A stretch of DNA of 8,016 nucleotides from Limnohabitans sp. (lineage in GTDB: Bacteria > Planctomycetota > Phycisphaerae > Phycisphaerales > SM1A02): positions 1-8,016 of the forward strand of contig JASGCF010000009.1 of the NCBI GenBank assembly GCA_030054275.1, given 5' to 3'. The notes below the pieces were generated by a model. That model searched no databases. It saw only the letters and a program-made list of their open reading frames with translations, and was not told the origin of the DNA. Each line of letters begins with the position of its first letter. Within the stretch, counting starts at the first letter, position 1. Shown here piece after piece: positions 1-6,360 of the stretch. The position numbers were made by a program, and so were the translations under genes.

Positions 1-392
1 GCGACGAACGCCCAGTGTTCGTCGTACCGTGCGCCTGCCTCGATCCACGCGCGAACTTTCGCTTTGTCGTTGTCGGAAAGCGTGCGATGCGACTCGGGAG
101 GTGGCATCACCTCGTCCGCGTCACTTGAGGTGATGCGCTTCCAGATTTCGCTTGCTGCAAGATCGCTTGGCTTGATTGCCGTGATGCCATCTTCGCGCAG
201 GGCGTATGCAGCATCGGCTTTGTCGAGTCGTAATCCCGCTTTGCGCGCATTCGCATCGGGACCATGACACGCGAAACAGTTCGCCGAAAGAATCGGCCGA
301 ATGTCGCGATTGAAGTCGATGGTTGACGCGCTGGACGCAGTCACCGCACACACCGCAATCAGGGGCGCGATGAACGCGCGAAGACAATCCAT
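1..392 (-). CDS. Planctomycete cytochrome C (PSCyt1) domain protein, N-terminal part; continues past the left edge
   Basis: Reading the minus strand from ATG at 392 gives 130 residues with no stop before the window edge, so the gene is partial. Residues 1-23 form a signal peptide: a short charged start, a hydrophobic run around LIAVCAV, and an S-A-S cleavage region. The phrase DFNRDIRPILSANCFACHGPD at about 26-46 carries the haem-attachment motif C39-F-A-C42-H43. The conserved MPPPESH at 96-102 offers Met96 as a probable second axial haem ligand, and the WIEAGARYDEHWAF ending is typical of the family. In planctomycetes this PSCyt1 domain normally opens large secreted proteins that continue with DUF1549 and DUF1553; these would lie outside the window. 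The substrate of these proteins is generally unknown. The frame stays open upstream but has no ATG, GTG or TTG nearby, so 392 is chosen; its ribosome binding site is weak. The desaturase gene ends 121 bases upstream on the same strand. Confidence 0.85.
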   Translation of the reverse strand, partial: MDCLRAFIAPLIAVCAVTASSASTIDFNRDIRPILSANCFACHGPDANARKAGLRLDKADAAYALREDGITAIKPSDLAASEIWKRITSSDADEVMPPPESHRTLSDNDKAKVRAWIEAGARYDEHWAFV

Positions 393-513
393 GCGTCCAA
401 GATACGACAGCGCTTCCTCGAGGCCAAACCAAAGTACGACAAGACCGACAATTGGAAAACCAAGTGGAGGTCTGGCTCCAAGGCCGTTTTGGAAGCGAAC
501 GCTCGATTCGTTG

Positions 514-1608
514 TCAGCGCTTCGTGCTGCGCGCAGCCAAGCGGTCGGGCGATGGCAAGCGAACCTTGCTTGCGAGGCCGAGTTTTTCAAGCGTGCGAAT
601 GATCACCCAACTTGAGTCGAACTGCCACCACTTCAGCCCGTGACGCGCGCTTGCCGGAAACGCGTGATGGTTGTTGTGCCAACCCTCACCGAAGGCGAGA
701 ATTCCGAAGATCGGGTTGTTGCGGCTTTCGTCGCCTGATGCGTACTCGCGGCTGCCCCAAATGTGGCAGACGCTGTTGATGCTCCAAGTGACATGGTGCA
801 AGACGCAAATACGCACGATCCCGCCCCAAAGGAACCCAAGGAACGCGCCCATCCACGACATGGTGACCAAGCCACCGATGGCTGCTGGAATCACAAGTCC
901 AAGCGCGACCCACAATGGGAACAAACTATTGATGCGCACGGTGGTGCGATCTGCGAGCAAATCGGGCACATAGCGCTTCATGTCGGCGGTGAGTTCTTGG
1001 AACAGCCAACCCATGTGCGCGTGGAAGAAGCCCTTGATCGCGCCGCGCACGCCCGGAGCGTGACCCGCGTGCGGCGAGTGTGGATCGTGCTCGTGATCGC
1101 TGTGCTGATGGTGCTTGCGATGCGTCGCGCACCACCAAATCACCGGACCCTGCGCGGCCATGCCACCGAAGATCGCAAAGAGCACTGCAACCGGACCGCG
1201 CGTCGCGAACGATTTGTGCGTGTAGAGACGGTGATAGCCGATCGTGATGCCGAGACCCGAGATGACATACATCACAGCAAGCAACGCGACATACAGCCAT
1301 CCAAACCAACCGCCCCACGCCAAAAGCATCGCGCCGACCAGCGCGATCGGCGGCAGAATCACGGCAGCCATGGTGGCAAGGCGAACAGCAAGGGGCGCCT
1401 GTTGCGCAGCTGCCTCTGCTGTTTGGATGGCAAGCGGATCGAGCTTACGCGGTGCTCCGGCTACTGCTTCGTCGACCGGCGGCGCGAGTCGCGCAGCAGG
1501 CACGGCGCGCGTCGGCGCCTTTCCGACAGGTCCGGGCAGGATGTCGAGTTCGGCGAGGATTGATGGCTCAATCGCACAGATCGCAGATTCGTCAGGCAAA
1601 TTCGACAC
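514..1608 (-). CDS. Membrane fatty-acid / acyl-CoA desaturase (delta-9 type, OLE1-like)
   Basis: This 364-residue protein belongs to the membrane diiron desaturases, which use O2 and electrons to put a cis double bond into an acyl chain, usually at carbon 9, and so adjust membrane fluidity. The three histidine boxes that bind the iron pair are present in order: HRLYTH at 126-131, HRKHH at 163-167 and HNNHH at 311-315 (within EGWHNNHHAFP). The conserved GITIGYHRLYTH and DPHSPH phrases also match the family. Hydrophobic segments lie near 78-100, 104-124, 138-154, 228-248 and 250-270. The GTG start at 1608 is preferred because GAGGAG lies five bases upstream; an in-frame ATG at 1686 would add 26 residues but lacks such a site. 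The first 75 or so residues are rich in alanine and proline and match nothing I recognise. No cytochrome b5 or ferredoxin domain is fused, so the electron donor is encoded elsewhere. The family is clear; substrate and regiochemistry are inferred. Confidence 0.93.
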   Translation of the reverse strand: MSNLPDESAICAIEPSILAELDILPGPVGKAPTRAVPAARLAPPVDEAVAGAPRKLDPLAIQTAEAAAQQAPLAVRLATMAAVILPPIALVGAMLLAWGGWFGWLYVALLAVMYVISGLGITIGYHRLYTHKSFATRGPVAVLFAIFGGMAAQGPVIWWCATHRKHHQHSDHEHDPHSPHAGHAPGVRGAIKGFFHAHMGWLFQELTADMKRYVPDLLADRTTVRINSLFPLWVALGLVIPAAIGGLVTMSWMGAFLGFLWGGIVRICVLHHVTWSINSVCHIWGSREYASGDESRNNPIFGILAFGEGWHNNHHAFPASARHGLKWWQFDSSWVIIRTLEKLGLASKVRLPSPDRLAARSTKR

Positions 1609-1823
1609 GCAGACTCCTCGAGGAAATGCCTCGGACGACGCAGTAGCGATCGTCGCGACGCACAAGCGCTGCAAGGAAAGCCACACGAGAGAAGAAGTCT
1701 ACTCCCAGCCTGCGAGGAAATCTCCGCAAACTTCGGATTCGCGCGGATTCACATCGCCCCAGATTGGATTGAAGCACAAGTCGAATTGCTTCGGACGCGC
1801 ACAAATAGACGGCAGGAGCCGGT
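1609..1823. other. Intergenic region upstream of the desaturase gene
   Basis: These 215 bases separate the stop of the DUF481 gene from the start of the desaturase gene, both on the minus strand. The length suggests that the desaturase has its own promoter, but I could not find a convincing -35/-10 pair. A seven-base direct repeat, CGGATTC, occurs at 1734-1740 and 1744-1750, with start points ten bases (about one helical turn) apart, which could be half-sites for a regulator. Short reading frames here have no ribosome binding site or recognisable content. Confidence 0.4.
1614..1624 (-). promoter_or_regulatory. Ribosome binding site of the desaturase gene, inside a palindrome
   Basis: On the minus strand GAGGAG (1619-1614) precedes the GTG at 1608 by five bases and decides the start. 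The site lies in the perfect ten-base palindrome TCCTCGAGGA (1615-1624), so the transcript could form a small four-base-pair stem pairing TTCC with GGAG. The binding site is strong; the regulatory meaning of the palindrome is speculative. Confidence 0.7.
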
Positions 1824-2909
1824 TCAGAAATCCACTTTGATGCCCGCGTAAATCTTGAGATCGTTCGAGGTACCGCCGTTCGACGACTCTACATACGAGT
1901 CGTACTCATCGCGTACGCCCGCCGTGCCCTTCAGGTCGCCCTTCGGACTCAGTGCAATTTCGTAATCGAGTCGCACGATGAAGCGGTACTCGCCGAGATT
2001 GTCGATGTCCGGATAGAAATCAAGCCCCTGCTTCAACTTTGATCGCTCGTCGATGGTCCACGCAAGTTCGTCCGAGAGAATCAATTCGGGCGTCCACTCG
2101 CTTGATGGGAACTCGTAACTCGCACCGGCACCGGCCCTGACCTTCAACGACACAGGCTCGCCCTCAAGAAGTCGGTAACCAGGACCGACATAGGCGCCTG
2201 CGCGCTGTTCCCATGCGAGGAATGCGTCGTACTGGTAGGTGCCTTGAACGAATGCCTCCCACTTGGAATCCTTGAAGAGAAACTCTTCGAGGCCTTGCAC
2301 CAAGAGGTTGTTGTCGGTGTTCACGCTGTTGGCTGTGTTGAAGTAGTACTCGGCCGTGATCGTGGTGCGATCTTGCTCACTCTCGCGCTTGGCGGCACCG
2401 GCTGCGCGCAACGACCAGTTTGATTGGTTGCTTGTCTCGCTACCTGTAAAGCCAAGACTGAGCGAGAATTTCCAACTGCCGTCAGGCTTCGCTGGTGGTG
2501 GCGGGACAGGCGCTGGCAGCACGGCGACTGGTGGCGCGGGTTCCGCAGCTGCTTGCGCAACGACGACTGGCTCGCCGCTCGCGCTCGTTTCAGCGCCAGT
2601 TGCTGCATCTTGCGTTTGCGCGGTTGGCGCCTCCGGTCGCGCTGCCTTCGTCACCGACGCGATCCGCTCGCGCGCAACCTCGATGCGACCAAGCGCTGGG
2701 TGATCGAGCGTGACAGCCATGTCGGTCTCGGCGACCACCGTACCGCGGAGGGTGTCGCCGCCAACCAGCGTGATGACATCCAACTCAGCAAGCGAACTAT
2801 TTGCGCCGGAAAGAGCGCCGATTTCTGAAACCGCAGCCACCAACGAAGATTGTGTGCAGGCAGCTGAAGTTGTCGCGACGAGAACGAGTGGGAGCAAGGT
2901 GTCACGCAT
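1824..2909 (-). CDS. DUF481 (YdiY-like) outer-membrane beta-barrel protein with an extra N-terminal domain
   Basis: The protein has 361 residues. Residues 1-17 are a signal peptide; Cys18 follows S-A-A, a poor lipobox, so lipid attachment is possible but doubtful. Residues 44-87 form a compact beta-rich module (VITLVGGDTLRGTVV through RIEVARERIASV) resembling the small SH3-like or Sm-like domain often placed before DUF481 in planctomycetes. A linker at 88-142 is rich in Pro and Ala. From about 146 to the end, alternating polar and hydrophobic strands with many Trp and Tyr (GSWKFSLSLGFTGSETSNQSNW; GAYVGPGYRLL; LDYEIAL) match DUF481, and the final residue is Phe, as expected for recognition by the BAM assembly machinery. 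The family includes E. coli YdiY, described as salt-induced; its substrate is unknown. The ATG at 2909 is chosen because GGAGG lies five bases upstream and the signal peptide begins there. The divergent gene at 3004 shares the 94-base upstream gap. Confidence 0.85.
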   Translation of the reverse strand: MRDTLLPLVLVATTSAACTQSSLVAAVSEIGALSGANSSLAELDVITLVGGDTLRGTVVAETDMAVTLDHPALGRIEVARERIASVTKAARPEAPTAQTQDAATGAETSASGEPVVVAQAAAEPAPPVAVLPAPVPPPPAKPDGSWKFSLSLGFTGSETSNQSNWSLRAAGAAKRESEQDRTTITAEYYFNTANSVNTDNNLLVQGLEEFLFKDSKWEAFVQGTYQYDAFLAWEQRAGAYVGPGYRLLEGEPVSLKVRAGAGASYEFPSSEWTPELILSDELAWTIDERSKLKQGLDFYPDIDNLGEYRFIVRLDYEIALSPKGDLKGTAGVRDEYDSYVESSNGGTSNDLKIYAGIKVDF

Positions 2910-2914
2910 GAAAG

Positions 2915-2932
2915 CCTCCGGAGGGCCGGAAA
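2915..2932 (-). promoter_or_regulatory. Ribosome binding site of the DUF481 gene inside a possible masking hairpin
   Basis: On the minus strand the transcript reads UUUCCGG-CCCU-CCGGAGG just before the start codon. The two seven-base arms pair with five Watson-Crick pairs and two terminal G-U pairs around a four-base loop. The 3' arm contains the complete Shine-Dalgarno sequence GGAGG (2919-2915), five bases before the ATG. The core CCTCCGGAGG (2915-2924) is also a perfect palindrome. The ribosome binding site is clear; whether the hairpin controls translation is inferred. Confidence 0.6.
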
Positions 2933-3003
2933 CTACACTTCCGACACATCGCGCGCAACAGCGTTGGTGAGAAAGAACAGAATTTGGGTCACACGAGCGA
3001 ATC

Positions 3004-3792
3004 ATGCACAGCGCACACAATCCTCACGATTCGCCAGATGAAAAGCAGAGTGCATCAAACGAAGCACACGACGGTGGCTACGAACTTGCGCCCGAGACAT
3101 CAACACCGTCCACATCGCACCCTCGAAAGTCTTCGTCGGCACAGACCGCTTTGCGCCCAAAATCGGCAGCCGCGAGCGTTGCTCCCGATTCGGAAAGCGA
3201 TGATGAAGATGAAGAATCAGCGGATGGAAACGGGAACGATGAAGATGGGGATGATGAAGCGTCGCTTCTTCCTCCGATTTCGCGTCCCGCAAACCCTTCA
3301 CCGTGGATGTTCGCTGGCGGCATCGCGCTTGCTGTCTTGCTCGTCAGTTGGCTCGCAGGTGCGCCACAACTCGTACTGCCCGAATCATCACCCGACGGCG
3401 TTGCGATCATCCGCGAATTGAGCTTCTTTGAGCGTCTTGAGGGCCTTGCGCGCACGGCTGTTGCGCTGCCACTCGCCACGCTTGGTGGCGTCTTTGGGTT
3501 GCTGGTTCTTGCGTTCGTTCGACAGCGACCGGTTGGCAATGTGCCTGCACTCTTTGCAAAGGTGTCTGCAATCGCTGCGTTTTCCATGCTGCTTTGGCTC
3601 GTACCGAGCGACATTCGCTTTCTGAAGCAATGTCTCAATGTGATCGGCGTGCCGCTTGTCGGCGGGGCGCTTGCGATTCCGATCTTCGGGCTTACGCCAC
3701 GCGACGCCTTTCTTGCTGCAACCTACACACTGCTTGGCATGCTGCTTCTTGTCTTCCTCGCAGCGACCGTGATGTGGGCTGTCGCCGGCTAA
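3004..3792 (+). CDS. Unrecognised membrane protein with a long acidic N-terminal tail
   Basis: I do not recognise a family for this 262-residue protein. The first 100 residues are polar and low in complexity, rich in Ser, Thr, Asp and Glu, with a strongly acidic run at about 63-86 (SESDDEDEESADGNGNDED and onwards). The rest is membrane-embedded: likely helices at about 101-119, 149-172, 187-201, 211-230 and 235-260, giving four or five spans, depending on whether the short 187-201 segment crosses. Between the first two spans lies a loop of about 30 residues with ELSFFERLEGLAR. No catalytic motif is visible. The start ATG has only a weak upstream GAGCGA. It is divergent from the DUF481 gene and convergent with the acyltransferase gene, whose stop lies only four bases away, leaving no room for a terminator between them. 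The amino-acid pattern and codon use support a real gene; function is unknown. Confidence 0.75.
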   Translation: MHSAHNPHDSPDEKQSASNEAHDGGYELAPETSTPSTSHPRKSSSAQTALRPKSAAASVAPDSESDDEDEESADGNGNDEDGDDEASLLPPISRPANPSPWMFAGGIALAVLLVSWLAGAPQLVLPESSPDGVAIIRELSFFERLEGLARTAVALPLATLGGVFGLLVLAFVRQRPVGNVPALFAKVSAIAAFSMLLWLVPSDIRFLKQCLNVIGVPLVGGALAIPIFGLTPRDAFLAATYTLLGMLLLVFLAATVMWAVAG

Positions 3793-3796
3793 GTCT

Positions 3797-4468
3797 TCAA
3801 CGCAGCGGCTTCGCGGGTACGCCCGCCACGGTCGCGCCCGCCTCGACATCACGCACCACCACCGCACCAGCACCGACGACTGCGTCATCACCGACGCGAA
3901 TTCCTGGAATCAACACAGCACCCGCACCAATCTGAGCGCGCGCACCCACATGTACGCCACCGCACAGTACAGCGGCTGGCGCAATGTGTGCAGCATGTTG
4001 CACCACACAGTCGTGTTCGACCACCGCGCGGGTATTCACGATCGCCAGTCGCGAAATGCGCGCGCGCGCATGCACGATTGCTCCGGTACCAACGAAGACT
4101 CCTGCGCCAAGTTCGGCAGACTTCGAAACATGCGCGCTTGGATCGATGATGGATGCAAGGGCGCTCTCGGCGTCGAAGGCGCGGGCCCAGCGCTCGCGAA
4201 GCGCACCATCGCCAACAGCCGCGTGGACACGCGCACCAAGCTCTACTCGTTGCAGAATCTCCGCAGCAACAGCCGGATTTTCAGGGTCGCCAAGCCATGT
4301 GCATGCTGCAAAGGGACCTGATGCCGTCGTTGGAAGTCGATCGCGCGACGCAACTGCATGCACGCGAAATCCCGCACGAATCGCACATTCCGCGACCACA
4401 GCAGCATGACCTCCGCCGCCCAAAATGACGAGCGAAATTTGGGAGAGATCGTTGGCGTACACATTCAT
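3797..4468 (-). CDS. NeuD/PglD-family sugar O/N-acyltransferase (left-handed beta-helix)
   Basis: The 223-residue protein has the two-part layout of the NeuD/PglD family. An N-terminal Rossmann-like sugar-nucleotide-binding domain opens with SLVILGGGGHAAVVAE at about 12-27. From about 105 onwards come hexapeptide repeats of a left-handed beta-helix that builds a trimer and binds acetyl-CoA. The phrase VNTRAVVEHDCVV at 144-156 carries the His152/Glu151 position that acts as the catalytic base region in PglD, and His161 corresponds to a second conserved histidine. The ending GVPAKPLR is typical. Relatives acetylate amino sugars or sialic acids for surface glycans; the substrate here cannot be read from the sequence. 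The ATG at 4468 overlaps the stop of the upstream gene as ATGA, and GGAG lies seven bases before it, so translation is probably coupled. No other glycan genes lie in the window. An in-frame upstream ATG at 4624 would lie inside the neighbour and is rejected. Confidence 0.88.
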   Translation of the reverse strand: MNVYANDLSQISLVILGGGGHAAVVAECAIRAGFRVHAVASRDRLPTTASGPFAACTWLGDPENPAVAAEILQRVELGARVHAAVGDGALRERWARAFDAESALASIIDPSAHVSKSAELGAGVFVGTGAIVHARARISRLAIVNTRAVVEHDCVVQHAAHIAPAAVLCGGVHVGARAQIGAGAVLIPGIRVGDDAVVGAGAVVVRDVEAGATVAGVPAKPLR

Positions 4469-4977
4469 GAGGTTGCTCCATCTTCCGTCGTTGGAACTGG
4501 GCTCGCAAACACGGTTGGAAGATCGGGCGGAACTTTGGCAACGCGCTCTGCAACGGTGCGATCCCACGATCGAAGGTATCGCGCCACGCGCGCAGCCGAG
4601 TAGATCGCCCCACAGCCGTAGCACACGATCTGCCGTTGCGCGAGCAGCAGCGTGCCAACATCGACCGCGAGAAGGAGCGCAAGAAGCGCGTAGACGATTG
4701 GGTTGTTCGAGTACCCGAGCACCGCGACGGCAACGCCTAGAAAGGCGAAGACAATGATGAAGGGCGTGACCTGCGGGAAGTTCTTTCGCGTGTAAAGCTC
4801 GCCGCAGCCACAGATGACACAGCGCCGAAGCGCACCCGCATCATCAAGTGCACCGTCCCAGCGTAAAAAGAGATCGGTCCCGCCGTCGACCAACGGGACG
4901 CGGGCAGGCCTCGCGCGCTCGTTCACTTCGACGCGCGGCCGTCTCCGTCCGGAGGCGTCGCGGGGTTCGATGCGCAT
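4465..4977 (-). CDS. Unrecognised two-helix membrane protein with CxxCxC and CxxC clusters
   Basis: No family name comes to mind for this 170-residue protein. Its first 50 residues are basic and then acidic. Residues 52-68 contain C53-V-I-C56-G-C58 followed by GELYTRKNFPQ, then two hydrophobic helices at about 71-90 and 94-113, then VCYGCGAIY with Cys119 and Cys122. Both cysteine clusters fall on the same side of the helical hairpin, so together they could build one zinc ribbon; this is inferred. The C-terminal 45 residues are soluble. The ATG at 4977 is chosen because the alternative at 5007 collides with the divergent tmk start, and the long frame beyond it is the shadow of tmk. The ribosome binding site is weak; TATCAT at 4992-4987 resembles a -10 box and would give a nearly leaderless message. 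The stop overlaps the start of the acyltransferase gene, so the two form a coupled pair. Confidence 0.75.
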   Translation of the reverse strand: MRIEPRDASGRRRPRVEVNERARPARVPLVDGGTDLFLRWDGALDDAGALRRCVICGCGELYTRKNFPQVTPFIIVFAFLGVAVAVLGYSNNPIVYALLALLLAVDVGTLLLAQRQIVCYGCGAIYSAARVARYLRSWDRTVAERVAKVPPDLPTVFASPVPTTEDGATS

Positions 4978-5005
4978 GCGCGCGAGATGATACGGTGCGC
5001 CCGCC

Positions 5006-5737
5006 ATGTTCGAACCGCCGGAAGACACTGTTCCGCCCCAAGCCTCGACCGAAGCCATGCGTGCGTTCCTTGCTGGACGCTTTGTCGTTTTCGATGGACC
5101 AGATGGATCAGGAAAGAGCACGCAGTTTCGCCGCTTCGCCGATTGGGCTGCTGCGCAGGGTGTCACCGTGACCGAGGTGCGCGAACCAGGTGGAACAGCC
5201 ATCGGCGAAGAGATTCGCAAAGTGCTGCTTGATCCGCGACACGGCGTCATGACCGTGCGCTGCGAAATGCTTCTCTACATGGCGAGCCGAGCGCAACTGT
5301 TGGAAGAACGCATCCGACCAGCGCTTTTGCGCGGCGAATTGGTGCTTGCCGATCGATTTGTGAGTTCGACGCTCGCGTATCAAGGCACTGCGGGCGGCAT
5401 GACGCGTGATGAAATCATGGATGTTGCGCGTGTTGCCGTTGGTGACATGTGGCCCGACGAGATCGTCATTTTCGATGTCGATACCGACACCGCGTGGAAG
5501 CGCATGGCACTCTCGGGGCGCGCTGCGCCAGATCGCATGGAACAGAAGGACGCCGCCTTTCATCGGCGTGTGCGCGAGGGATATCTTCAACAGTGTCGCG
5601 AAGATCCGGCGCGCTATGTGGCCATCGACGCTCGCTGCGACGCAGAAACAGTGTTCGCACGAGTTGTGGAATCGTTCCTTGCGCGCATGAAGGCTGGGAT
5701 TCGTCCTCGAACACGGCACGCCGAAACGCAGCGCTGA
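5006..5737 (+). CDS. tmk: Thymidylate kinase (dTMP kinase)
   Basis: The enzyme phosphorylates dTMP to dTDP with ATP in the cytoplasm, an essential step to dTTP. In the 243-residue reading the P-loop GPDGSGKST lies at 31-39, the REPGGT substrate motif at 59-64, the DRF motif with VSSTLAYQG at 116-127, and the lid region with DRMEQKDAAFHRRVREGY at 176-193. The glycine in the P-loop (D-G-S-G-K) and the Arg residues in the lid resemble the E. coli-type (type II) enzymes. Typical family length is slightly above 200 residues. A second in-frame ATG at 5057 would give 226 residues starting MRAFLAGRFVVFDG, closer to the usual length. Neither start has a clear ribosome binding site, so the N-terminus is uncertain. 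It is divergent from the zinc-cluster gene and convergent with guanylate kinase, another nucleotide monophosphate kinase. Confidence 0.95.
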   Translation: MFEPPEDTVPPQASTEAMRAFLAGRFVVFDGPDGSGKSTQFRRFADWAAAQGVTVTEVREPGGTAIGEEIRKVLLDPRHGVMTVRCEMLLYMASRAQLLEERIRPALLRGELVLADRFVSSTLAYQGTAGGMTRDEIMDVARVAVGDMWPDEIVIFDVDTDTAWKRMALSGRAAPDRMEQKDAAFHRRVREGYLQQCREDPARYVAIDARCDAETVFARVVESFLARMKAGIRPRTRHAETQR

Positions 5738-5748
5738 ATGTCTCTACG

Positions 5749-5760
5749 CGCTCGAGAGCG
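5749..5760. repeat. Short dyad between the convergent tmk and gmk stops
   Basis: The 12-base perfect dyad CGCTCGAGAGCG lies in the 32-base gap between the tmk stop (5737) and the gmk stop (5770). It is the only symmetric element in the gap and could weakly help ending transcription in both directions, but it has no T-run and only about four pairs after allowing for a loop. Confidence 0.3.
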
Positions 5761-5769
5761 ATGCTCAAT

Positions 5770-6348
5770 TTACCGCCGTTTCCGCACAAGATCACAGAGT
5801 TGATCAATGGCGATTTCGAGATCGTCGTTCACGATGAAGGCGTCGTACACACCGGATGATTTCGCAAAGTTGATCTCGGTTTGCGCTTCTGCAAATCGTC
5901 GTGCGATTGCAGCGTCGTCTTCGCGCCCACGCGCGCGCAGCCGCTTCAAAAGAGTTTCTTCGCTTGGAGGAAGCACGAAGACGCTGAACGCAGACGGCAT
6001 GCGCATTTTCACATCCCGTGCGCCCTGTACATCGATATCAAGCACAATGAGTTTGCCCTCGTCGAGGGCATGCTGCACTTGCTCGCGCAGCGTTCCGTAC
6101 CACGAACGGCCAAACACTTGCGCGTACTCAAGAAAGCGCTCGTCATGGATCCACTGTTGAAAAGTGGCCTGATCGACAAAGTGATAATCAACACCGTCAC
6201 GCTCACGCTCTGTGCGCGCGCGCGTTGTTGCGCTGACGCTGAATTCGCCGCCGAGACGACGAATGACTTCATGCACGATGGTTGTTTTCCCAACCCCAGA
6301 TGGGCCTGAAACCACAAGAAGAAGACCGTTGGACGCGTGCGCTGTCAT
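5770..6348 (-). CDS. gmk: Guanylate kinase
   Basis: This 192-residue cytoplasmic enzyme transfers phosphate from ATP to GMP or dGMP. The P-loop GPSGVGKTT is at 15-23. The GMP-binding part reads SATTR at 39-43 and DGVDYHFV at 51-58, followed by FLEYAQVFGRSWYGT at 72-86 and VLDIDVQGA at 102-110; the LID arginines lie in KRLRARGRED and ARRFAEAQ. Length matches the family. An oddity is the segment after TTR: most relatives have x-P-R-x-G-E, while this protein has A-R-T-E-R-E with no insertion or deletion, so the second phosphate-binding arginine is displaced by one position. All other hallmarks are intact, so the enzyme is probably functional. It starts 12 bases after the stop of the ABC ATPase gene, suggesting one operon. 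Confidence 0.95.
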   Translation of the reverse strand: MTAHASNGLLLVVSGPSGVGKTTIVHEVIRRLGGEFSVSATTRARTERERDGVDYHFVDQATFQQWIHDERFLEYAQVFGRSWYGTLREQVQHALDEGKLIVLDIDVQGARDVKMRMPSAFSVFVLPPSEETLLKRLRARGREDDAAIARRFAEAQTEINFAKSSGVYDAFIVNDDLEIAIDQLCDLVRKRR

Positions 6349-6360
6349 GTGGATCTCAAT

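Noticed and set aside
393..470. Open hydrophobic frame upstream of the PSCyt1 start, in the same frame
   Set aside because: It has no ATG, GTG or TTG start nearby, and the signal peptide begins naturally at 392.
763..1563. Plus-strand 266-codon open frame opposite the desaturase gene
   Set aside because: It is antisense to a gene with all three histidine boxes, its product is rich in Arg and His without any motif, and it has no ribosome binding site.
1807..1823. Possible terminator after the DUF481 gene (CGGC-tcct-GCCG then TCTATTTGT)
   Set aside because: The stem has only four base pairs and the following T-rich stretch is interrupted.
2910..3020. N-terminal extension of the DUF481 gene to an ATG at 3020
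   Set aside because: The GGAGG site and signal peptide place the start at 2909, and the extension overlaps the start of the divergent gene.
3200..3275. GATGAAGAT-like repetitive DNA as a possible tandem repeat locus
   Set aside because: The units are irregular and are explained by the Asp/Glu-rich coding stretch.
3388..3891. Minus-strand 167-codon frame opposite the acidic membrane protein gene
   Set aside because: The product is basic and lacks domain features, and it covers the convergent stops of two better-supported genes.
4978..5250. N-terminal extension of the cysteine-cluster gene to 5250
   Set aside because: The extra residues are the antisense reading of the tmk P-loop region, and tmk is certain.
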